This document shows positions 15,554 through 21,589 of a stretch of 23,754 nucleotides of DNA, piece after piece. The notes beneath the pieces are model-generated. The model was not told where the DNA came from, searched no databases, and saw nothing but the letters and a program-made list of their open reading frames with translations. Position 1 is the first letter of the stretch; each line of letters begins with the position of its first letter. The stretch covers positions 1 to 23,754 of the forward strand of contig JAEYRW010000035.1 in the NCBI GenBank assembly GCA_023435435.1. Reading direction: 5' to 3'. A program made the translations under genes and the position numbers. Source of the DNA: Bacillota bacterium. GTDB lineage: Bacteria; Bacillota; Clostridia; Christensenellales; Aristaeellaceae.

Positions 15554-16195
15554 TTACTCGGTTGTTTGCGTTTTTTCGAGGCTTTCCGACAGCCGCCTGG
15601 TGAGCACCGTCAGCGAAGCCACAAGGTTTTCATTCTGAATCACCACGCCCTCCGGCACGCGCAGCCGCGCGGGCGCGAAGTTCCAGACGGCCCGGATGCC
15701 GCTCTCCACCAGATGGTCGAGGGCCTCCTGCGCCGCCGCCTCCGGCACGGTGATGATGCCCAGCTTTGCGCCCTCCGCGCGGCAGATGCCCGGGAGCGCC
15801 GCCATGGGGTACACGCTGCGCCCCGCCATCGTCCGGCCCAGCAGGGCCGTTTCCGCGTCGAACGCGGCAACGATTCTCAGTCCGCAGCTCTCAAAGCCCG
15901 CGTACCCCAGAAGTGCCCGTCCGAGGTTGCCCGCGCCCACCAGAACCGCCTTCAGGACACCGTCGTACCCCAGATACCGCTCGAGGTCCCCGATGAGCGC
16001 CTCCGTCTCGTATCCGACGCCGGGACGTCCGCCGTCCGAGATGGCCGCCAGATCCTTCCTGACCTGAATTTCGCTGAGCCTCAGCGCACCCGCCACCGTC
16101 GCGGCCGACACGCGCGAGCCTTCCCAGGTTCTGAGGCAGCTGAGGTAGATGGGCAACCGCCTGAGCGTTTGCGTCGAGATCGTTTGCTTGCCCAT
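15554..16195 (-). CDS. rex: Redox-sensing transcriptional repressor Rex (copy 1)
   Basis: A 213-aa protein with the Rex plan. The N-terminal winged helix includes the family-typical SEIQVRKDLAAIS. A Rossmann domain has VLVGAGNLGRALLGY and FDAE after the second strand. The C-terminal part carries GIRAVWNFAPARL. Rex binds DNA when NADH/NAD+ is low and leaves it when NADH rises, usually controlling fermentation and NADH-reoxidising genes. It is the first gene of the minus-strand train that contains NADH-consuming malate dehydrogenase and Flx, so it very likely controls that train. The ATG at 16195 has AAGGGGGGA upstream. A second Rex is encoded at 18129-18767. Confidence 0.93.
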   Translation of the reverse strand: MGKQTISTQTLRRLPIYLSCLRTWEGSRVSAATVAGALRLSEIQVRKDLAAISDGGRPGVGYETEALIGDLERYLGYDGVLKAVLVGAGNLGRALLGYAGFESCGLRIVAAFDAETALLGRTMAGRSVYPMAALPGICRAEGAKLGIITVPEAAAQEALDHLVESGIRAVWNFAPARLRVPEGVVIQNENLVASLTVLTRRLSESLEKTQTTE

Positions 16196-16211
16196 TCCCG
16201 TCCCCCCTTCG

Positions 16212-16231
16212 TTCGATATTATTATATCGAA
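16212..16231. promoter_or_regulatory. Palindromic operator candidate upstream of rex1
   Basis: TTCGATATTATTATATCGAA is a perfect inverted repeat with 8-bp arms and a 4-base spacer, centred about 25 bases upstream of the rex1 ATG. Its minus strand contains TATAAT, so a -10 box may lie inside the site, although no good -35 is seen at the right spacing. A close relative sits on the rex2 promoter at 18798-18817, so binding by one or both Rex proteins is the leading inference. Confidence 0.65.
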
Positions 16232-16260
16232 GTTCGCGCGGATGGGGTAATATCAATTTC

Positions 16261-16298
16261 GCATATTCATATGCCCAATTCGATAAATGAATATCGAC
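16261..16298. promoter_or_regulatory. Second operator-like copy and a flanking palindrome upstream of rex1
   Basis: Bases 16279-16298 (TTCGATAAATGAATATCGAC) match the 16212 palindrome with the same 8-4-8 layout; six of eight arm pairs are kept. Start-to-start spacing is 67 bases. Just beside it, GCATATTCATATGC at 16261-16274 is a separate perfect inverted repeat with a 2-base centre. The stretch is AT-rich compared with its surroundings. It could hold cooperative repressor sites for rex1 or serve the plus-strand gene at 16491. Confidence 0.5.
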
Positions 16299-16438
16299 TT
16301 GTGTTATGGCTGCACACGCGCGCCTGTTAAGAATCGCGTCATTGGCGCGCTTCGCCCGCGGACGGTATGCGCAAACCGCGCACGCGGGCGGGCGCGGGCG
16401 CATGGGGACACGCTCTTCTTAACATTGAGGAGCGCAAT

Positions 16439-16468
16439 TTGACCGTCTCCGCGCGAATATGATATAAT
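16439..16468 (+). promoter_or_regulatory. Sigma-A type promoter of the peptide deformylase-like gene
   Basis: TTGACC at 16439-16444, an 18-base spacer and a consensus TATAAT at 16463-16468. Transcription would begin near 16475, leaving a short leader with GGAGG at 16479-16483. Confidence 0.8.
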
Positions 16469-16490
16469 GGTTAAAAATGGAGGTTATTAT

Positions 16491-16970
16491 ATGGTAAGAG
16501 AAATTCTGCTCCTTGGAAACGAAGCGCTCTATGAAAAGTCCGAACTGGTCTCGCAGGCGGAGCTTTCCGAGATGGCCGATGTGGTGGGGGATCTGCACGA
16601 CACGTTGATGGCGTTCCGCGCAAAATACGGCGCGGGCCGGGCCATCGCGGCGCCGCAGATCGGCATCCAAAAACGCCTCATTTATATGAATGTGGATCGG
16701 CCCGTGGTCCTCATAAACCCGGTCCTGCGGTTCCCGGACGGCGCGCTCATGAAGGTGTTGGACGACTGCATGTCCTTCCCCGGGTTGTATGTGAACGTCA
16801 TGCGCCACGACCGCTGCGTCGTCCAGTTCCGCGACATGGACTGGGCGGTGTGCGAGCTGTCGCTGGAAGGCGACCTGTCGGAGCTCATCCAGCACGAATA
16901 TGACCACCTGGATGGCATCCTTGCCACCATGCGGGCCACGGACGAAAAAGCCTTCGTCATGAAGCGTTGA
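16491..16970 (+). CDS. Peptide deformylase-like protein (DDC-motif subfamily)
   Basis: A 159-aa protein with the three deformylase motifs: GRAIAAPQIG (motif 1), DDCMSFP (motif 2, where classical enzymes have EGCLS) and HEYDH (motif 3). The metal ligands Cys and the two His and the catalytic Glu are all present. Replacement of the motif 2 Gly by Asp marks a divergent subfamily that is not necessarily the housekeeping enzyme; no fmt or other translation genes are adjacent. Family reaction: removal of the N-formyl group from new proteins. The ATG at 16491 is chosen because GGAGG lies 7 bases upstream; an ATG at 16467 lies inside the -10 box and cannot be used from this promoter. The gene is isolated, divergent from rex1 and convergent with lysR. 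Confidence 0.82.
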   Translation: MVREILLLGNEALYEKSELVSQAELSEMADVVGDLHDTLMAFRAKYGAGRAIAAPQIGIQKRLIYMNVDRPVVLINPVLRFPDGALMKVLDDCMSFPGLYVNVMRHDRCVVQFRDMDWAVCELSLEGDLSELIQHEYDHLDGILATMRATDEKAFVMKR

Positions 16971-17112
16971 GGATGGAACGGATGGACGATGCGGCGGCGC
17001 GACAGGGCGTTCCGCCCGGGGATGCGCACGACACCCGCTTTCCGGAGGCACTCGCGCAGGATGCCCTGGACGCGATGGACCGGCGCTTCCTCGCGCATTT
17101 GGGGAAGCGCGG

Positions 17113-17137
17113 TTCCCGCGCAATGTGCGCGCGGGAA
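17113..17137. terminator. GC-rich hairpin downstream of the deformylase-like gene
   Basis: TTCCCGCGC at 17113-17121 and GCGCGGGAA at 17129-17137 form a perfect 9-bp stem with a 7-base loop. No T-run follows. It is close in sequence to the next hairpin at 17169, and the two could act in tandem. Confidence 0.35.
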
Positions 17138-17168
17138 GCGGTTCACCGCACTGCGTTGACCCAACATA

Positions 17169-17196
17169 AAAATCCCGCGCGATGGCGCGGGATTTT
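17169..17196. terminator. Bidirectional intrinsic terminator between the convergent deformylase-like and lysR genes
   Basis: AAAATCCCGCGC at 17169-17180 pairs perfectly with GCGCGGGATTTT at 17185-17196 around a 4-base loop. The A-run and T-run flanks give a U-tract in both directions. It ends just 3 bases past the lysR stop, so it should stop lysR transcripts and also plus-strand transcripts from the deformylase-like gene. Confidence 0.85.
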
Positions 17197-17199
17197 CGG

Positions 17200-18132
17200 T
17201 CAGTTGATCTGGGTGAAGGCGACCTTGTTCTTCGCCTCAAACAGCTTGTCAATGAACCGCCGGTCGAGGTCCGTGAGCTTGTAGTCCGCGTGGTAGACCA
17301 GCACGTCCCTGTGCCGGGGCATCACACCGTCGCAGCGCCTCTGCATGAGGGAATACCTGAGCAGCGGCTCGGGCGGCACGGGGGACACCCACATGTATGT
17401 GTTGGGCAGGTTTGCCAGAAACTCAAACTGGATTGACCGCTCGTAGACGTAAATCGCCTGCCGCTCCCGGGACGCTTCCCGCTCGGGCGCGGGCGCGGCG
17501 AGGTAGGGCGTGCGCACGTCGCCCTGATAGATTTCGACCACGCGCTGGAGGTCCGCCTCCTCGACGTTTTTCAGATACGCCAGCGGCGACTGACTGGAGG
17601 CGAGCACCACGTATTCGAATTCCCAGATGGGCTCGCACTTCATGTTCTTGCGCTTGACGTAGTCCATAAAGAAGGGCTCTTCCGCCACCGGATAGCGGAT
17701 GATGCCCACATTGAACCGCCCTTCGGCAATGAGATCGATGGTCTGGACGGAATTGGTTTCCCGAATCTTGATGGACAGGGATTTGTCAAAATCGAGCGTC
17801 GCGGAAAACCGCGCCACGCCCTCCGCGATGTAGCTGCCCCGCGGAATGGAAATGGAAAACGTTTGCTTGTCCGGCTCGTCGTCCCGGGCAAGGGTTTCAA
17901 TTTCCGAAACCTGCTTGAGGATGGCGCGGGCGTGCTCGAGCAGATTGCGCCCCTTGGCCGTAGGGATGACCCCGCGCGGCGTGCGCTCGAAGATGGTGAC
18001 GCCGCAGCTGGACTCAAATTCGCGGATCGCCTTGCTGAGGCTGGGCTGAGTGATGTAGAGGTTCTCCGCCGCCTCGGTAATGGAGCCCGTGCGCTCCACC
18101 TCCACGGCGTATCTCAGGTGCTGTATGTTCAC
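17200..18132 (-). CDS. LysR-family transcriptional regulator
   Basis: A 310-aa protein. The N-terminal winged helix has the family pattern (MNIQHLRYAVEVERTGSI, then AAENLYITQPSLSKAIREFE and FERTPRGVIPTAKG), followed by a ~220-residue effector-binding domain. The start is GTG, overlapping the rex2 stop as GTGA, with GGAGG-like sequence just upstream, so it is translated by coupling with rex2. The effector is not identifiable from sequence. Its pairing with a Rex paralogue hints at control of redox or carbon metabolism, but no metabolic gene is divergent from it, which is unusual for LysR regulators. Confidence 0.9.
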   Translation of the reverse strand: MNIQHLRYAVEVERTGSITEAAENLYITQPSLSKAIREFESSCGVTIFERTPRGVIPTAKGRNLLEHARAILKQVSEIETLARDDEPDKQTFSISIPRGSYIAEGVARFSATLDFDKSLSIKIRETNSVQTIDLIAEGRFNVGIIRYPVAEEPFFMDYVKRKNMKCEPIWEFEYVVLASSQSPLAYLKNVEEADLQRVVEIYQGDVRTPYLAAPAPEREASRERQAIYVYERSIQFEFLANLPNTYMWVSPVPPEPLLRYSLMQRRCDGVMPRHRDVLVYHADYKLTDLDRRFIDKLFEAKNKVAFTQIN

Positions 18133-18767
18133 GCTCCGCCCTCCGCTTCCTTTAATCTCACCGACAGTACCGCCAAAGACGAGGTCATCGATTCATTCTG
18201 GACGAGGACGCCGTCCCGCTCCGCCAGGTGAACGGGCGCGAAGTTCCAGACGGCCCGGATGCCGCTTTCCCGAAGCGCCCGGTAGGCCTCCTCCGCGTCC
18301 TCCGCCGGCACCGCGATGATGCCGATGAGCACGCCCAGCCGCCGGCAGATCGTTTCCATCTCGCCCACGGCGTAAACGCGCTTGGCGTGGATGAGCCTGC
18401 CGACCTTCCCCGGATCGGAATCGAACGCCGCCACGATGTTCATGCCGTATTCCGCGAACCCCGGATAGCCCATCAGCGCGCTTCCCAGCGCCCCCGCGCC
18501 CACGATCACCGCGTCCCGAACGTTCTCGAGGGCGAGAAACGTGCCCATGTCCCGGACGAGCTGTTCCACCGAAAACCCGATCATGGGCCTTCCGGGCCTG
18601 GAGGACACGGCGGCGAGGTCCTTGCGCACCTGAATTTCGTTGAGTCCCATTTGTCCCGCGATGGCGGTGGCGGTCACATGCTCGACGCCCGCCGCCCGCA
18701 GCGATTTGAGGTATTTCAGGTAATTTGGCATGCGCCTGAGGGCCTGCCGGGATATCGTTACGGCCAT
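18129..18767 (-). CDS. Redox-sensing transcriptional repressor Rex (copy 2)
   Basis: A 212-aa protein with the same layout as the Rex at 15554-16195: a winged helix with NEIQVRKDLAAVS, a Rossmann motif VIVGAGALGSALMGY, FDSD after the second strand, and GIRAVWNFAPVHL near the C-terminus. The two proteins align over their whole length but are clearly diverged, so this is a paralogue and not a recent duplicate. I chose the ATG at 18767 (MAVTISRQ) because GGAGGG sits 6 bases upstream; an ATG two codons earlier is too close to that site. It is first in a two-gene operon with lysR, driven by the promoter at 18804-18832. Confidence 0.92.
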   Translation of the reverse strand: MAVTISRQALRRMPNYLKYLKSLRAAGVEHVTATAIAGQMGLNEIQVRKDLAAVSSRPGRPMIGFSVEQLVRDMGTFLALENVRDAVIVGAGALGSALMGYPGFAEYGMNIVAAFDSDPGKVGRLIHAKRVYAVGEMETICRRLGVLIGIIAVPAEDAEEAYRALRESGIRAVWNFAPVHLAERDGVLVQNESMTSSLAVLSVRLKEAEGGA

Positions 18768-18797
18768 GACCATCCCTCCCCCGCGCCATGCGCTCCA

Positions 18798-18817
18798 TTC
18801 GATATTATAATATCGTT
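18798..18817. promoter_or_regulatory. Palindromic operator candidate on the rex2 promoter
   Basis: TTCGATATTATAATATCGTT. Its inner 16 bases (18800-18815) are a perfect palindrome. It shares the CGATAT..ATATCG core and layout with the element upstream of rex1 at 16212-16231. It covers the -10 box of the rex2 promoter, so a bound protein would block initiation directly. Confidence 0.68.
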
Positions 18818-18832
18818 CTGAATCCGTGTCAA
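18804..18832 (-). promoter_or_regulatory. Consensus sigma-A promoter for rex2-lysR
   Basis: On the minus strand, TTGACA (18832-18827), a 17-base spacer and TATAAT (18809-18804), a perfect consensus. The -10 box is embedded in the palindrome at 18798-18817. Initiation near 18797 gives a ~30-base leader before the rex2 ATG. Confidence 0.85.
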
Positions 18833-18851
18833 CCGGTATCCTTTCATTCAT

Positions 18852-19075
18852 TATAGCCGCGCGCGCCTTTCCTGTAAAGCGCGGGCGGCAACGAGTTCAG
18901 GGCTTACGCATGAACCGTGTTCATCCGTAAGCCAAAGGAACGAAGTCCCGGATTTCTGAATTTCCCGCGGGAAATTCACCTCAGCCGGTAAAAATGATTG
19001 AACACGGAGGGCTGTGGCCCTCCAAACCTCCCGGGATTCACACTTTCTAAATCATGCGTTGGCCGTGGCGACGAG
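18852..19075. repeat. Non-coding stretch with three strong palindromes
   Basis: No gene is supported here. Three inverted repeats follow one another. At 18901-18933, a 15-bp stem has one mismatch and a CGT loop (arms GGCTTACGCATGAAC and GTTCATCCGTAAGCC). At 18958-18977, GAATTTCCCGCGGGAAATTC is a perfect 20-base palindrome. At 19006-19023, GGAGGGC and GCCCTCC enclose TGTG. None has a T-run, so they are not ordinary terminators. They may belong to a dispersed intergenic palindrome family; the window's last 260 bases have a similar look. Confidence 0.6.
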
Positions 19076-19105
19076 TTGACACGGGCGGCGGCGGCGTGCT
19101 ATAAT
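19076..19105 (+). promoter_or_regulatory. Consensus sigma-A promoter of the CorC/HlyC-type gene
   Basis: TTGACA at 19076-19081, an 18-base spacer and TATAAT at 19100-19105. Transcription should start near 19112, about 210 bases before the coding start. Confidence 0.85.
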
Positions 19106-19111
19106 AGGCGC

Positions 19112-19321
19112 GTCGGATCAAATCGGAAGGGATAGCGGTATGTCCGAAGACGGCGACAGTACGGCGGAGATGCCTCCGTCAGGGACTTACAGATACATAC
19201 CCAAGGCACAGTTCGCGCCCCGTGCATCGGGAGGGCGGGCTGTGCTTTGTTTCTGTCCGGCTTTGGACATCGCGCCCGTCCGGAAACAAAAAACGGGGTA
19301 CCATAAAGGCGGAGGAATCAA
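19112..19321 (+). promoter_or_regulatory. Long structured leader of the CorC/HlyC-type gene, function unknown
   Basis: About 210 bases between promoter and start codon. Stems visible: AGGCACAG (19204-19211) with CTGTGCTT (19240-19247), enclosing an inner GC-rich helix; and TCCGG (19256-19260) with CCGGA (19280-19284), extended by TTTGTT with AACAAA. TGTCC at 19255-19259 can instead pair with GGACA at 19265-19269, so two folds exclude each other. I could not match it to the M-box, yybP-ykoY or ydaO riboswitch consensus. A 65-codon reading frame with a plausible ribosome binding site starts at 19140 and overlaps the main gene start, so a leader peptide is possible. There is no terminator-like T-run before the gene. 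Confidence 0.4.
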
Positions 19322-20644
19322 ATGGACGGCCATATAGGTTGGCAACTCTTTTTGCAGCTCATCCTGATTTCCCTGAACGCGGTCTTTGCCTGCGCGGAAA
19401 TCGCGGTCATCACAATCAACGACGCCCGGCTCGAGAAGCTGGCCGCCGGGGGCGACCTGCGGGCCATTCGGCTCAAAAAGCTCACGGACCAACCCGCGCG
19501 CTTTCTGGCGACCATCCAGGTGGCGATCACGCTGTCGGGCTTTTTGGGCAGCGCGTTCGCGGCGGACAACTTCGCCGAGCGGATCACCGTCTGGGTCGGG
19601 GAAATGAACACGGGTCTCAGTGCAAGCCTCGTCCACACGCTTTCCCTGGTGGTGGTCACGCTGGTGCTTTCGTATCTCACGCTGGTTCTGGGCGAATTGG
19701 TGCCCAAGCGCGTGGCGATGCGGCACGCGGAGAAGGTGGCGCTGGCGCTTTCGGGCGTGGTGAGCTTCATCGCGCGGCTGTTCAAGCCCATCGTGTGGCT
19801 TTTGACCGCCTCCACAAACGGCATGCTGCGGCTGTTCGGCATCGATCCCAACGAGGAGGACGACGCCGTCACCGAAGAAGAAATCCGCATGATGGTGGAC
19901 GTGGGCAGCGAAAAGGGCACCATCGACCCGGAGGAAAAGACGTTCATCCAGAACGTGTTTGAGTTTGACGACACCACCGCCGGGGAAATCGCCACCCACC
20001 GCACCGAGGTGGCCATGCTGTACATGGACGACACCCCCGAGGAATGGGACGCGGAGATTCGTGAAACCCGCCACACCCTGTTCCCCGTGTGCGGCGAAAC
20101 CGCAGACGATATCATCGGCGTTCTCGACTCCCGGGATTATTTCCGGCTGACGGACATCTCCCGCGAGAACGTGATGAAGATTGTGCGCGAGCCGTACTTC
20201 GTGCCCTCGACGGTGAAGGCGGACGTCCTGTTCCGCAACATGAAGGCCGGCAACCGCCGGTTCGCCATCGTGCTGGATGAATTCGGCGGCATGGAGGGCG
20301 TCATCACCATCAACGACCTGGTGGAGGAGCTCGTGGGCGAGCTCGAAAGCGAGGCCGGGGATGTGGAACAGCTCTCGGACGGCAAATGGCGGGCCGTGGG
20401 CTCAGCCTCCCTGGACGAGATCACCGCCGCCACGGGCGTCGAGTTCCCGGATGATGAATACGACACGCTGGGCGGGCTCATCTTCTCACAGCTGGACACC
20501 ATCCCGGACGACGGCGCGCAGTTCGAAGTGGCCATCGGCGATTTGTACATTCAGGTGACGGACGTGCGCGACCACCGCGTCATGTCCGCCGACATCGAAA
20601 GACGCGCAACACAGGCGGAGGAACCGGAGAAGGTCGAGGCATAA
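19322..20644 (+). CDS. CorC/HlyC-type (CNNM-like) membrane protein with CBS pair
   Basis: A 440-aa membrane protein. The N-terminal DUF21 domain has about four hydrophobic segments (residues ~8-25, ~60-80, ~100-130, ~140-165) and the family motif ETLGELVPKR-like LVLGELVPKRVAMRHAE. A CBS pair follows at about 200-330, containing the typical FAIVLDEFGGMEGVITINDLVEE stretch in two adjacent parts, and a C-terminal CorC_HlyC domain ends near residue 420. Relatives are linked to magnesium or cobalt efflux and sometimes mislabelled haemolysins; a haemolytic role is not implied. GGAGG lies 7 bases before the ATG. It is monocistronic: own promoter and own terminator. Confidence 0.92.
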   Translation: MDGHIGWQLFLQLILISLNAVFACAEIAVITINDARLEKLAAGGDLRAIRLKKLTDQPARFLATIQVAITLSGFLGSAFAADNFAERITVWVGEMNTGLSASLVHTLSLVVVTLVLSYLTLVLGELVPKRVAMRHAEKVALALSGVVSFIARLFKPIVWLLTASTNGMLRLFGIDPNEEDDAVTEEEIRMMVDVGSEKGTIDPEEKTFIQNVFEFDDTTAGEIATHRTEVAMLYMDDTPEEWDAEIRETRHTLFPVCGETADDIIGVLDSRDYFRLTDISRENVMKIVREPYFVPSTVKADVLFRNMKAGNRRFAIVLDEFGGMEGVITINDLVEELVGELESEAGDVEQLSDGKWRAVGSASLDEITAATGVEFPDDEYDTLGGLIFSQLDTIPDDGAQFEVAIGDLYIQVTDVRDHRVMSADIERRATQAEEPEKVEA

Positions 20645-20655
20645 ACAAAAAACGG

Positions 20656-20690
20656 GGACGTCTCCTTTTCGGAGACGTCCATTTTTATTG
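20656..20690 (+). terminator. Rho-independent terminator of the CorC/HlyC-type gene
   Basis: GGACGTCTCC (20656-20665) pairs perfectly with GGAGACGTCC (20671-20680) around a 5-base loop, followed by ATTTTTATT. It sits 12 bases past the stop codon. The minus-strand operon ending at 20722 could also use it in reverse, since A-runs precede the stem. Confidence 0.93.
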
Positions 20691-20721
20691 CCAAAGGCAC
20701 GCCGCGCCCAACCGGATCCAT

Positions 20722-20940
20722 TCAACCGCCCTCTGTCCCGATCCGCACGAATTCCGCCGTCCGCCCTTTCAGGGAAATCTTTCCCACCCGCCAGCCGTAG
20801 GCGGGCAGCTCCTTCTTGAAATTCAGGAAGGAGTGGTCGATCTCAAACCCCAGAACGGCGCGCATCTCGTCGAAGGACAGAATTACCCTGTCGCCCGCGC
20901 TTTTCCGCACAGATTCCCACAGCGGGTCATACTTGCTCAT
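20722..20940 (-). CDS. Small conserved-looking protein of unknown function (72 aa)
   Basis: MSKYDPLWESVRKSAGDRVILSF begins the protein (given here as its first part only); later come FEIDHSFLNFKKEL and YGWRVGKISL. It looks like the small YDPLW-type proteins seen in Bacillota, which I associate with a winged-helix-like fold, but I cannot assign a function. Its ATG overlaps the stop of the transglutaminase-like gene as ATGA, which strongly supports it being translated. It has no signal peptide or membrane segment. It is the last gene of a three-gene operon. Confidence 0.75.
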   Translation of the reverse strand: MSKYDPLWESVRKSAGDRVILSFDEMRAVLGFEIDHSFLNFKKELPAYGWRVGKISLKGRTAEFVRIGTEGG

Positions 20941-21572
20941 GCACGCGCCTCGCCATATGCAATATTCGGCTTCCCGGCAGGAAATTCCGGCAGGCCCTCA
21001 ACGACCTCGTCCAGCGTTTGCGCCCGGGAAAGCAGCGCCATGGTGGGCGCGTCAGGGGCAGCGAATATGCCGTCGAAAAAATATTCGTCGTATTCCGGCC
21101 GATTGGGAAAGGCCAGCACCGGCGCGTCCACGGAAAATCGCGCACATTTGCCGTTTGTGTTCCCCCGGGCGTCCAGCTCGATCCACCTGCCGTCCAGCCG
21201 GACGGCGTTGAAGCAGTGGAGGCAGTAGCCCCTGGAATCGTCGTCCATGCGCGTCAGATGCTGAAACCGGAAGCCCGCCGGAATACCCATGGCGCGCAGG
21301 AGCGCCGCCAGCAGGTTCGATTTCGCGTGGCAGATGCCGCTTCCGCGTTCGAGCACGTCCGATGCGCGGGCGGTGATGCGATCCGCGCCAATGTCAAAGG
21401 AATGCGGGATTTCGTCCCGCACGAAGCGGTAGGCCGCGCGCGCCTTCTCAATGTCGGAAAACAGCCCTTGGGCGAGAGCCGCCGCCTTTTGGGCCACCGC
21501 CGGGCAGTCAAAATCGACAAATTCACCGGGCGCCAGAAATTCCGCGCCGGGCGCCGCCGCATCGTTCTTCAT
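20937..21572 (-). CDS. Transglutaminase-like cysteine protease-fold protein
   Basis: A 211-aa protein with the transglutaminase core triad visible: Cys in GSGICHAKSNLLAALLRAMG, His in YCLHCFNAVRL and Asp in WIELDARGN, in the usual order. It has no signal peptide, so it should act in the cytoplasm. Prokaryotic members are mostly peptidases or amidases and not cross-linkers; the substrate is unknown. The start MKNDAAAPG has GGGGAGGG 7-8 bases upstream; longer readings run into the sialidase-fold gene. It lies 17 bases after that gene and overlaps the 72-aa gene. Confidence 0.85.
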   Translation of the reverse strand: MKNDAAAPGAEFLAPGEFVDFDCPAVAQKAAALAQGLFSDIEKARAAYRFVRDEIPHSFDIGADRITARASDVLERGSGICHAKSNLLAALLRAMGIPAGFRFQHLTRMDDDSRGYCLHCFNAVRLDGRWIELDARGNTNGKCARFSVDAPVLAFPNRPEYDEYFFDGIFAAPDAPTMALLSRAQTLDEVVEGLPEFPAGKPNIAYGEARA

Positions 21573-21589
21573 GTGATTTCCCTCCCCGC

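Noticed and set aside
16967..17284. Plus-strand 105-aa frame starting with TTG after the deformylase-like gene
   Set aside because: It reads straight through a strong terminator and into antisense of lysR, and the protein has no recognisable feature.
19112..19321. M-box, yybP-ykoY or ydaO riboswitch
   Set aside because: None of the conserved blocks I know for these classes could be placed in order.
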